NCBI GenBank assembly: GCA_006384855.1
Contig: VCJN01002785.1
Coordinates: 62,001 to 126,000, forward strand
DNA from: Tetraselmis striata
Taxonomy: Eukaryota; Chlorophyta; Chlorodendrophyceae; Chlorodendrales; Chlorodendraceae
Direction of reading: 5' to 3'
DNA length: 64,000 nucleotides
In this document: one piece after another, positions 33,644 through 43,282 of the stretch
How the letters are laid out: each line of letters opens with the position of its first letter
How positions within the stretch are numbered: the stretch's first letter is position 1
Program-made: the position numbers and the translations under genes
Notes under the pieces: generated by a model
What the model was told of the DNA's origin: nothing
Seen by the model: the letters and a program-made list of their open reading frames with translations, nothing else
Databases searched by the model: none

Positions 33644-34976
33644 TCACGATCCGAGGAATGGGGCTCCGCACGTACACGTCCGCCTGTTGCCCATGCAACA
33701 TCCCTCGAACGTCGGAAATCGTTTTGCAAACGAGGGTCCGGGGGGCACAGCAAGAAGTATTGCCTGCAATGCACACAAAATATCAGTTCTACCGGTAGAT
33801 ACAAGGTGTGGACAGACCCAGCGGCGTAGATGAACGGACAAAGAGAATTGGTGACATTGGGGCACTCTTCCAGCCTGATGGCACCCACCTGAGCCTTCTC
33901 CCAGTCTTGTGGCGATGCCTGCGCCCAGCAGAGTTCTCAGAACGATGCACACCAGCGCAGTATGATCACAGCAAGAGTGTGATGAGGGCAGCTGACCTTC
34001 ATCTTGTTGTGCAGGTGAAACAGCCTAATCGATTTGCAGGCATCTTCCACTGCATTATGCGCCCTGCCGTCCACATCCCACCCAAGTAGTGTCTGTGACA
34101 TAATTGCAATAGTGGGACGGCAATGCATTGTCAGCAACAGCGACCACATGTGGAGCAAACAGTCGCCCCCTAGTGATTGCAAGGCTCAAGATAAGTACCT
34201 TGACCAGGTGGTCCTGCGCGAACACACTCCATGAATTGTACCGCGGGTTCCACACGCGATACAAGCCAGTCAAGTCTCGAAGCTCAGCAAAGTCGACGCC
34301 TTCCTTCAACCCCAGCCATGACACATCCTGATGAATGTTCTGACCCACCAGGATGGCATGCCTTGGCAGGTACATCTTCAAGTACTGTATCGCTTGCTCC
34401 AGTGGCATGCCTTGCGCTGCGAGCATCTCCTCGGTCAACCTGCACAATGAGAGGCTCAGCCCATGCTCGACCGCATAATGGCCCTTCCTATGTCTCGCCC
34501 TGTCATGTGCAGCGCATCACTGCGCAGGCATGCACTGATGATCGTTTTCAGTGGCTCCGCACCCAGTGAGCGGTGTCAGGTACGACACCACAGGCTCCGA
34601 TGGTCTGACATACAAGTTCAATATTCCTCGCTCATACTGGTCCTGAGTAATCGCATCCAAGGGTCAGAGCGCAGACACTGGGAGGAAACTTGGTTTGGTG
34701 TGCCACCGAAACACCCACAGTCAGAGATGACCCCTGGGGGGAAGGGCCTTTCATCCAGCTGCTGGTCGAGGATAGGTTGGCGCGCACCACAAGGGAGATT
34801 TGCCCGACTGAGCGCGCATTGTGTTTGATTCCGGTAGCAACGCATTCCACGTCAATGCTGTAGAATATGCTATCGTTTGGCAGCTGCTGTTGAGGATAGA
34901 CCGGAGGGGCTGGGGGTGTGGGATTTGGAAACGCCGGGCCGCTTGCAGCGCCACCGCCTTGCCCAGCGCTGGCCAT
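33644..34976 (-). CDS. DEDDh 3'-5' exonuclease, five exons, intact
   Basis: Five minus-strand exons: 34,788-34,976, 34,563-34,642, 34,199-34,439, 33,997-34,092 and 33,644-33,763. They join in frame across GT-AG introns of 145, 123, 106 and 233 nt to give 241 residues. Exo I is FYSIDVECVATG (Asp 42, Glu 44). Exo II is NIHQDVSWLGL (Asp 128). Exo III is HNAVED (His 182, Asp 187). This is the full DEDDh set of RNase T/REXO4/ISG20-type enzymes. Between them are LYVRPSEPVVSYLTPLTG and LTEEMLAAQGMPL, typical of RNA exonucleases. A C-terminal tail PPGPSFAKRFPTFEG...RRTCTCGAPF, with paired Cys, is shared from memory with protist relatives. The N-terminal ~35 residues are Gly/Pro-rich. The likely role is RNA or single-strand DNA trimming. 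The start is the first ATG in the open frame. Confidence 0.88.
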
Positions 34977-36080
34977 CTTCCCGGTGCTCAAGAGCAAGAA
35001 GCAGTGACACAACTGTCAGTGGACGGGAGTGTCCACGTCTCTGGACCGCCAGTTCCAAAATCAGCCAAATGGCTTCACACTTCCCACACCGTAGAGAAGT
35101 ATTCTCTTGCAAAATGTGCCAGTCTTTGTCAGTCCTGAAAAAAATGGCCAGGAAGTAGTCGCGAGGCAACTGCCTGTACTGCGAGGGGCTAGTGCCTGCA
35201 TCGCACACAGGCAGCAGCAGACATTGTCTCCCATCAGTACTCACAGCGGACGTCCAGAGTCGATGGCGTTCCTCAGGGGCAAGCTTACGACTGCTACGCC
35301 ATAAATTTCCCCGGCAACAGAGCAGCAGCTAGCATCCGACAGAGGAGCGAGAACCGGAAGGGGGGGGGGGGGGGGGGGGGAGCTGCGCAGGAAGTTCATA
35401 CTACCGGTATCCGCAGTGCCAGAAACAGCGAATAATTACTATGCAAGCGCTGCAACCTGGCGGGATTAGCAGGCTCGCGCGCAGGCATCGGCTCACAGTT
35501 CAGGATTAGACGGGCACGAAATCAGAGGCAACGTCTCGTCGTGATTACAATCCTTGCTGGTTGTGAGAGCGAAGTGAGAATATAGCACTGTGAACTGTGT
35601 TGTCACCTGCTTTGCGGCGCTGAGACGCCGACGGTGCTATGCTACGATCCTGGCACCACGCTACACGTTCCGGGTGGAGCCCGTGCGGACCTACTTCGGC
35701 GCTCTCATCCGTCCTTTTCGCCTGCTGCTAGAAGTGACGGCGAAAACCACGTGCACCGTCTCACCTGTTCGCTGCTAGCTTAGTACGTGTCGAGGTCCGC
35801 AGCGCCGATAGAGCAACACATCATCAAGAACTCCTCGGCTAGCCGCACGTTACTTCACCGCCTGGCCATCTGAGCGCCAGGCCGGGCATGTGCGGCGGCT
35901 GGTCGTCCCAATCTCTCAGCACGTCGTCCGTCGGTGCCAGGTCGGCGCACCCGATACAGGTATTTCAAAGTTGAGTATGGTTTTGCCAAGAAGGTCGCGC
36001 AGGCTGTTTTACACGGTCAAGAGCCGAAATTGGCAGGATGGTTTAGCGAAAGCGTGGAGGGAAAACGGAGTCAGGGGAGG
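34977..36080. other. Upstream of the exonuclease gene; G run at 35,360-35,380
   Basis: No gene was recognised. A 21-base G run (C on the exonuclease sense strand) lies about 385 bp upstream of its start. A frame at 35,590-35,778 (+) is short and unsupported. A 28-bp segment at 35,962-35,989 is repeated with one mismatch at 36,266-36,293. Confidence 0.5.
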
Positions 36081-36266
36081 CGCTGCGTGGAACGCAGCGA
36101 AAACTGGAAGATGGCAGGCTCAGCTGTTCTGGCTGCTTTTATGTCTACTCGTGCTGCACCGAAAAAGGGCGCAACAACAGTTACTAGTTCCCGTACCACT
36201 GAGCAGCACTTGTAGCTAAAGAGCGGTTAGGTCAAGGGAGGAAACCCCATAAACTAGTTTAGATCA
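36081..36266 (-). repeat. Direct repeat of the tyrosine-recombinase element (3' copy)
   Basis: It starts (+) with CGCTGCGTGGAACGCAGCG, a perfect 8-bp stem with a 3-base loop, and ends ACTAGTTTAGATCA. It matches 38,985-39,171 in the same orientation and 505-682 in the opposite orientation. The hairpin is a candidate recombinase-binding site. Confidence 0.85.
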
Positions 36267-36345
36267 TTTCAAAGTTGAGTCTGGTTTTGCCAATCTTGAG
36301 CGAACGGAGAGAGCGGTGGATTGACGGAGAAGAGGTAGCGCCAAG

Positions 36346-37914
36346 TCATGAAGGAGGCACTAGGAAGGCCACCGCTGCGGAGTCTTGTTGGACTTGGAAG
36401 TGGCGTAGGGGGGCAATGTGTCCAAAGAAGAACCATGCGCCATGTGAAGGAAGAACGTTGGGGTCGATGTAGTCCAGAACGACGTCAGAGTTAGTGGCCC
36501 ATCCGCCTTGGTAGCGAATGTGGGACAATGGCACTCCGATGGCGTTCGCTGCAGAGGTTGCGCCCTTGCGAAGACTGTGCGAGGTCCATGGGGTGCCAGC
36601 AGGGGGGGCAACGTTGACTAGACGGACGGCTGTGGACAGCCAGTCTGACATTGTAGCCGCAGTCCAAGGTTTTGACTGCTCATCGGAACTGACAGCCCAG
36701 AAGTTTGACACAGCCAAGCCAACAGTAACAAGGGGGACTGATTGGACGTGGTCGAGGAAGTGGTGCAGGAGACGTGCCACTCGGGGGTGCTCTGACACTG
36801 GGAGGAGAAGTACGCGTAGGTCGTCGGGTCCCCGTCGCCCAGCGCGACCCTTCTCTCGGTACACTTGCAGGGTGATGTTGTAGTCGTCGACATGCACGTC
36901 TCGCACTCGACAAGACACGCCAGTAAGACCCCTGGCAAAGAACATGAAGTTGACAACCGAGGCCAGGAGGGCTCGGAAGTCGTGGTGGTACTCGGGGTAG
37001 GGAGCAGACACGATCAGCTCGGCTTTTGTGACGAAGCGATAAGCTACATCCGCAGGCAAAGGGACACGCAAAGGGGCAGCGTCCAGTCGGCGCTGGCGCA
37101 GCATCAGCCCACGCCTTGCTGAAGTTAGGTGTAGGCTGTCGTTAGCGATTGGGTCGAGGTTGTGCAGCTCGAAGAACGTGTTGATCGCAGACAGATAAGG
37201 TTGCAACGACTTAGCCGCGATGTGCCCCCGCTCGCCGATCCAGGCAACATACCGAACGACAGTGGCAGTAGTCGCCTCCAGCGGGCTGATGTTCTCGGAG
37301 TCGTGGCAGAACTCCGCGAACTGAGACAGCCGCCCGGCGTAGCTCTTGAGTGTCTGAGCGCTGAGGGAGCTGGAGAGTAGGTCGAGCGTCCGTTGGCCCA
37401 GCTCGTCTGAGCCGAACGCGTCGTGCAGCCGGGATCGCAATGAAGCAGCCCAGGGAGCGACAGCTTCGGGCTCGTCAATCACGTAAGTGCGTCGTTTTAC
37501 TGACAGAGTTCCACCGGTACGACTACTGTTCGCAAAGTACTCGACAGCAGCGGTTAGGTTCCCGGCGGTAGGCCGGTAGCTGCTGGACGGGTTTGCCGTA
37601 GCATCGGTACGGGTTTTCGGGGCTAGGTTCAGGTAAGAGGGCCGTCCCGCGCGCCCTTCGCGCTCGTAGCGCCTGTCACGCGCGTAACGTACCCGCGCGA
37701 AACTTGGTCGTTGCGAACCAGTTGTAACACGTAGTGTTACAACCGACGGACGCAGAGATGGGGTAAAGAAAGCGCGCGGCTGGTTGAGCCGCCATGTGCA
37801 GGTGTGCGGATGGTTGAGCCGCACTCGGCTGTAGCTGTAAGAAGCGCCGTACCGAGGAAGGTCTAAAGGAAGTCTGTAAGGTGGGAGGGTCAGGTCCTGA
37901 CACAGGGCGCTCAT
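36346..37914 (-). CDS. Tyrosine recombinase (Crypton/DIRS-type)
   Basis: The ORF from the ATG at 37,914 encodes 522 residues. The N-terminal ~170 residues are basic and unrecognised. A core-binding (SAM-like) domain follows (TLKSYAGRLSQFAEFCHDS...ATVVRYVAWIGERGHIA). The catalytic domain contains FARGLTGVSCRVRDV with the first Arg region, then HSLRKGATSAANA (His 446, Arg 449), IRYQGGW (Trp 472) and VVLDYIDPNV with the nucleophile Tyr about 482. The R...H-x-x-R...W...Y set is complete. HSLRKGA and the GGW...LDYIDP end are characteristic of recombinases in algal Crypton/DIRS-type elements. The reaction would be strand exchange through a 3'-phosphotyrosine, here probably between the flanking repeats or an integration site. 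Confidence 0.88.
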   Translation of the reverse strand: MSALCQDLTLPPYRLPLDLPRYGASYSYSRVRLNHPHTCTWRLNQPRAFFTPSLRPSVVTLRVTTGSQRPSFARVRYARDRRYEREGRAGRPSYLNLAPKTRTDATANPSSSYRPTAGNLTAAVEYFANSSRTGGTLSVKRRTYVIDEPEAVAPWAASLRSRLHDAFGSDELGQRTLDLLSSSLSAQTLKSYAGRLSQFAEFCHDSENISPLEATTATVVRYVAWIGERGHIAAKSLQPYLSAINTFFELHNLDPIANDSLHLTSARRGLMLRQRRLDAAPLRVPLPADVAYRFVTKAELIVSAPYPEYHHDFRALLASVVNFMFFARGLTGVSCRVRDVHVDDYNITLQVYREKGRAGRRGPDDLRVLLLPVSEHPRVARLLHHFLDHVQSVPLVTVGLAVSNFWAVSSDEQSKPWTAATMSDWLSTAVRLVNVAPPAGTPWTSHSLRKGATSAANAIGVPLSHIRYQGGWATNSDVVLDYIDPNVLPSHGAWFFFGHIAPLRHFQVQQDSAAVAFLVPPS

Positions 37915-38008
37915 CTCGCCGTTGAGCTGCAAGGGTGCGTCTTGCGGCGGTCACCGAAAGGTGGCCTCGCAAAGCTCCAGCAGCTCCGACGAAAGGCGCC
38001 CCACACCG

Positions 38009-38880
38009 TCACTCGTGCTCGCCTTCGCGGCCACGTCCGCGTCCACCGCCCCGCCCTCTCCCACGCCCGCGACCTGCAGCTGCAACCGCCACTCGAGCAG
38101 TAGCGGTCGCCTTGGCGCTGCTGGCAACGGTCGCCTCGAAGACACGGCGCTCGTAGTCCCTCATGAGGTCCCCAAAAATGGCGGAACCCGGATGCTCCGA
38201 AGCAGGCTGAAAATGATGGGCTCGCAGCACGTCCAAAACACCTTGGTCACCGTGCACACGCTTGATCTCATTTAGCCTCCGCAGGAAGGCCAAACGAAAC
38301 CGAAACGCCTTGTCGATGGCCTCGGCGTGGTTCCGAGCTCTCGCGAGGTACGTAGGGGGTGAAGTTCTGGTTGGTGGCAGGGACGTAGGGCAGCAGCTCG
38401 TCGAGAGCCACGAAAAGCGCGGCCATGTGGGCCCCGAAACATGACATCCATAAATACGCCTCCTGGGCCGGCAGACGCCGGTCATCCTGCTTGAGGTACT
38501 CGTTCGTTAGGTCGGTGCTCAGGGGAAAGAGTCCAGGCACTCGGCTGACCGGTCGAACGGCCTCGTAACCAGACTCTGCTCTCTGAAGTAGTTCTGGCAC
38601 CGCGAGGTAGTCATCCTCGGCACTCACGGATTTTGCTCCGACACGGCCGCTCTGGGCTAGCTCTAGCAAGTCGGGGCGCTCTGCGCGCGGCTCCCCCGCT
38701 GCCTGTCGGCTGTCCCGCGATGCGCTGCCCGAAGCCGGAGCCATGTGCCCCTTCTCCATCAACAACGCGCTCACGAGCCGTCAATTGAGCTACAGCTGTA
38801 GCCAGCGCCCGCACATCTGCTTGCAGCGACTCCAGCGTCGGCACAGCGACGGGTTCTTCTCCATCTGGCATGGTAACGCA
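38009..38880 (-). other. Upstream Gag-like region of the tyrosine-recombinase element, broken
   Basis: Successive minus-strand segments encode a coiled coil (ESLQADVRALATAVAQLTAR), an acidic helical region (AYLWMSCFGAHMAALFVALD), a further helical segment (AIDKAFRFRLAFLRRLNEIK) and an Arg/Gly-rich tail. Coiled coil followed by an RGG tail resembles a nucleic-acid-binding structural (Gag-like) protein. The region is not one intact frame. I cannot name a family. Confidence 0.45.
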
Positions 38881-38984
38881 CGGACGTACGGACGAGAATA
38901 TCACACTCGGGTGGCGAGCCGGGTGTGGTCTTGAACAACCTGGGGTGACCTTGCTCGCAACTGGTTACGAGACAGTTTTTACAT

Positions 38985-39171
38985 CGCTGCGTGGAACGCA
39001 GCGAAAACTGGAAAATGGCAGGCTCAGCTGTTCTGGATGCTTTTATGTCTACTCGTGCTGCACCCAAAAAGGGCGCAACAACAGATGCCTAGTTCCCGTA
39101 CCACTGAGCAGCACTTGTAGCTAAAAAGCGGTTAGGTCAAGGGAGGAAACCCCATAAACTAGTTTAGATCA
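38985..39171 (-). repeat. Direct repeat of the tyrosine-recombinase element (5' copy)
   Basis: 187 bp matching 36,081-36,266, including the CGCTGCGT/ACGCAGCG stem and the AGATCA end. Confidence 0.85.
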
Positions 39172-39363
39172 ATCCTTATATTTGTTAGTATATTGAGGCG
39201 AAGCCGCAGAACGCGGCGCGCGAGGCGCGCATCCTGCGCCGAGCCAAAGCGCGCACAGCACATACAATAACCCCCATCCGAGGAGGTGCTTCGGCATTAT
39301 TACAAGCCTTTCTTATATAGTTCCATGAGCTAGCTGCAAAAGGCGATCAAAAAACCACCCGAA

Positions 39364-40483
39364 TAGGGGTATTCGCGGCAAATTGGAGAGGATTTTGGAG
39401 TGGCACGTCAGCATCCCCGCGCCACGTAAGCGCGTACACCCTCGCGTACGCCAAAATTGGAGAGGCTGGCCTCTCCAATTTGGCGCGATATTGGAGAGGC
39501 GCGACCAAATTGGAGAGGCTACATCAACCGGTAATTTCAAATTGGGCTGGCGGATTCCCGTCCTGCTGTCACGGCCCGCGCATCATCCTTCGCGCGTTGC
39601 AAAAACCGACCCACCACCTTATCCTTGCAGCGACTACCATGTTCGCACGCCCCCCCGGCGTCGCCTGACTATGGCGGGCATAGACGAAGTCCCCGCGAAT
39701 GAGGGGGCGAAGGCTACCGCAGTATCCTCGCTAGAATGGAAGCGTTGCTGGGAGCGGGACGTGGAGTGGATCTCGGCGCTGATGCACGCGGCGGATGCCG
39801 CGGATATCTGCGACTACTGGAAGGCGGACAGTCAACACGGGAAGAAGGGCAAGCTGCAAGACAAGCTGCGAAAGGAAATGGGGCAGTTTCGCCCTGACTC
39901 CGGTACGGCGGTCTTGCCCGAAGGGCGGGTGCTGGTCAAGCGCGTCGAGCAGATCGTCCGCGCCTGGTCGGCGGTAGGTGTCAAGGAATACGCGCTCGCT
40001 TTGTCGCTGCTCCACTAGGTCGAGGTTTAGGTTGTTCAACTCCTGTGGCCAGGCTCTACTCACCACCCGCGGCATGAGCTGGTAGTGTCGGATGCTGCGG
40101 ATAACGTGCGGCAGGCATATATATGGCGGCGAGCGGAGGTTTCCGAGCGCTGAACTCAAACAAGGCGACGGCCGCCTGCACCCCACGCTTAGCATCAATC
40201 TGTTGTCGGCCCGTGCCGACCCGGCGCACCATGGTGATGCACGATGCCGCGTGCTCATGTCGGCAAGCGCAAGTGTGAAGCAGCGACGGCGCCCGGGTGG
40301 CTGGAAGTGCAGCCGGTAGTGGGACGCGGTGGGCCGCAGCTTGCGGCATGCGGGCGCGCGGTACCGTGCCCGGGCGATGATGACTCACCTGTAACGATTA
40401 CATACTGACGTAGGCCGGTGCGCGACGTGGCGGTATATCCAGCCATTCCAATATCCTCTCCAATTTCACGCGAAGACCCCCTA
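39364..40483 (+). mobile_element. 1.1-kb TIR element (MITE-like) with a small ORF
   Basis: The ends are imperfect inverted repeats of about 40 bp. The left begins TAGGGGTATTCGCGG followed by AAATTGGAGAGGAT; the right end, complemented, begins TAGGGGGTCTTCGCG followed by AAATTGGAGAGGAT. TA at both tips fits a TA target duplication, as in the Tc1/mariner group. Further copies of AAATTGGAGAGG in both orientations near 39,450-39,520 form sub-terminal palindromes. It sits inside the 3' UTR of the LINE. The sequence on both sides matches the uninterrupted LINE copy at 22.15-22.22 kb, which supports the boundaries. Confidence 0.7.
39671..40018 (+). CDS. 115-aa helical protein inside the TIR element
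   Basis: The ORF from the ATG at 39,671 reads MAGIDEVPANEG...SLLH (115 residues). It is predominantly helical and charged, with W at regular spacing (EWKRCWERDVEWISALMHAA, then QIVRAWSAV) and a KKGKLQDKLRKEMG basic stretch. The composition resembles a Myb/SANT- or HTH-like DNA-binding domain, but I cannot assign one. No DDE motif is present, so the element would be non-autonomous. An in-frame upstream extension to 39,383 runs through the TIR repeats and is probably not translated. Confidence 0.4.
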   Translation: MAGIDEVPANEGAKATAVSSLEWKRCWERDVEWISALMHAADAADICDYWKADSQHGKKGKLQDKLRKEMGQFRPDSGTAVLPEGRVLVKRVEQIVRAWSAVGVKEYALALSLLH

Positions 40484-42873
40484 GGAAACGTCCACTACAG
40501 CAGTTGCGAGGTGGAAGCGACACCAGAAGAGGGCGCGGAATGAGCACGGGCAAACGCATCAGAATTTGGCCGTCGGCACTCCGGCAGAGAGAATGCCGCC
40601 CAAGGTACCATGCACGCAAGCAGAGACTCGCTGCAACAACCCCCGCCGCGTGCGTGACATGTGATGGCGGAACTCAGCGGGCTGGCTGGCAACAAAATTT
40701 CGAAGAGCCTGGACGGACGGACCACGAAGGAAGCATGAAGTCGGGGCGGAAGGACCACCAGGGAAGTTGCGCACAGCAAGTAACACCGCGAAGATGTAGA
40801 CCACCGTTAACGCGGATTTTCCGAGGCGGCCGCGGTCCTCAACCACAAAAAAGGTAGTACCGGTGAACACCCTGCACTGGAGCGGAAGACGCCCGATCCG
40901 CCGCTAGCTTGTTGCGCTCCGCCTCGGTCGCCGCGATCCCCGGGGTGCACCAGCGGGGGTCGTTGCCCCAAGTGGGGGTCGTGGAGGACACGCACGCAAA
41001 ATCGATCATGTAATCGCACACCGGCCCCCACCACCCCGCCAGCGTCAAATCTGACGGCCGAGAGCGGTCCGCTGGGCGCAGCCCACTCGTCTCAAGGGTC
41101 AAATCGCCGACTCCCGAGCGGTCCCGGTCGAGCACCGCCCCCGCTTCGATCGCCACGGAAGCGCACAGATTTTTCAAGGCGGTATGCATGGGGTGCTTGT
41201 AGTTCGCAACGGGGCAGATGGGCAGATGATCCACGACGAAATCCGTGGCATTCCGGTTCGAGCCATCCGTAGAGCGAAGCCATAAGGGGCCAATCCCACA
41301 CGTGGGACCAAGACATGTGACAAGCGCGGAACTACCCCGCGCGGGCGAAGGCCTAGCACTCGCGCAGCGGCGGCAGAATAAAAAGTATGGGGAATCTTGC
41401 GGGCTGAGTCGTGATCCGACTGGAAAAGCGATATGGAGCCCGGCCCGCATGCGTTGTACAAGCGCAGGGTATCAAGGCGCGAGGCCGCGGCACCCATACA
41501 CTGAAAGCCAAGAGCGAGGGCCACGAAGTCACGCAAGCGAATCGCACGGCTGAGGGGGCGTCGGACAACCATGGTCGTCGTGGGTTGATCATCGGAGGCA
41601 GCACCCGTACCCGTACCCGAGGGCGGAGCTGTAGCACCGCCTGGCTGAGGTTCTAGTAGGGAAGGAGATGCCACTGACGGAGGGGGTGCCACTAATTCGC
41701 GGGGCGTCGGTATCTTGAGAGCTACATAAGCGCATGTAGTAACGGTATTGGCAGTACTCGTACCACCGATAGGAAGCGATTGCTGGGCAGCAGAGGCGGC
41801 CTCACCAGTACCAACTCCATGGGGGGTGGCCGTAAAAGGAGATGTGGTGACGCGCAGTCCTCCGCTAGTGCTCGTACCCGCACGGGCCGTAGTACCAGCT
41901 GACGGATCCGTTGCGGCGGTGGTCGTAGCATTACCGACCGTAAGTAACTCGAAGATCTTGTGGGCGTGCCCGTACGCGGCGCGTGCGCGCTGCACATTTG
42001 CTTGCGGTAACTTGGTAAGGGCCCGTACAGTCTCGTATATGCGGCGCGTCTCGCGCGCCCATGGCAAAGCACTCGTAGCCACGGACGACACCTCGGCGCA
42101 AACCGCCTTGTACAAGGGGCCGAGGGCGGGCCGTACTCCCGTACCAGCTTTGACAGGACAACCGATTGCGCGGAATATAACGCCGCGGGGGCCTCAGACT
42201 GCATCAAGGCCATATTCAAACCGCCAAAATCCGCGAGCATACTGATCTCGACGATCGCAGCCTCCATGCGCGGTGTAGACTGGTCGCAAGCGTCCAAATC
42301 AAGCAACGAAAACGCAGCCGAAATGTTGGCGGCGTCCACGGCCTCCAAGAAAGGGTCCAGCTCTGCCATGCGGATGAGGAAGCCGGTCTGCCGCACCGCG
42401 CATACGACCAGCAGCCGCATGGCCCCGTGGTGGCAGCCGTATCCCGACGTGCCAAAGGAGGCGATGCGCTCCAACAGTGCGGCGCGGGCCTCCCGGCGCC
42501 GCCCCAACGCACGGGTCAACCACCCGGGGTAATGGCTAATAGGAGCACCGAGGTACACAACGCCATCCTGGACAGGGTCGTCGGCCGGGGTACGAAACCC
42601 TCTTGGGGCCAACTTCGCCCGCACTGCCCGCAATCGGCCTCGCTATCACCGGGCTGACGAACGTACCGCGTCTTACTGTCATGTACCACCAGTCCGACTT
42701 TGAAAAGCTCCGTACAATACTCGTCGAAAACACGCGGAACGTGGGCCGCTGCAGTAGCCGCGCCGCAATCATCCGCAAAACTCTGGCAGAATGTATCAGC
42801 GGCGGTATGAGCCACAACCGCTTGCACCGGGCCGGCAATAGCGAGGCGGAAATATAGCGAGGCCGATACATCA

Positions 42874-42878
42874 CCCTG
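42874..42878 (+). other. Target-site duplication of the 6.37-kb transposon (left)
   Basis: CCCTG directly precedes TAGTCGGTCCGGTC. The same five bases follow the right TIR at 49,250-49,254. Removing the element and one copy restores the LINE motif-B codons as MRQGDVSAS. Confidence 0.85.
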
Positions 42879-43282
42879 TAGTCGGTCCGGTCGGCAAAAT
42901 CCGTATCCTAATTAGGCACGTTTCCGGCACGGGCCGCGGGCGCCCCCCCCTTACTTCGTTCATTTGCAGCCGCGCAGCTCCCAATATGCACACCTACACC
43001 AACATGTTGGTACCAGGCGACTATCCGAGGCGTAGAACGGTACCAGGACACCCAAAGACGAATTATCCACGCCTTCGGTCGCTTTTGAGGTGAGTGATAG
43101 CGCGCCAGGCCCGCATCCGGCGTAGGGCGGCGGGAGTCGGCGGTAATTGCCCTGCTGAAAGTTCAATACATCACGACGATCCCTCCGAGGACGTGACGAT
43201 GACATGTGCTGTGCGTCCCAATAGGCCAACGCCGTTCCAACGCGACCGTTCCGGCGTCGAAAGGTGGAGGCAGTGCTGAGAT

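Larger units (their letters stand above)
36081..39171 (-). mobile_element. Tyrosine-recombinase mobile element with 186-bp direct repeats
   Basis: A 3.1-kb element is bounded by near-identical direct repeats (36,081-36,266 and 38,985-39,171, about 6 differences plus a short indel). It carries a tyrosine recombinase and an upstream Gag-like or coiled-coil ORF, both on the minus strand. No reverse transcriptase was seen. The size and gene suit a Crypton-like DNA element or a short derivative of a DIRS-type retroelement; long direct repeats fit the latter (PAT/Ngaro style) better. The recombinase frame looks whole and the upstream frame is broken, with about one to three breaks. The high repeat similarity suggests a fairly young insertion. 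Confidence 0.75.

Noticed and set aside
36346-37914. Fungal Starship captain
   Set aside because: The recombinase has its own 3.1-kb direct-repeat unit and an algal Crypton/DIRS-style HSLRKGA...LDYIDP core, and it is not at the edge of the large block.
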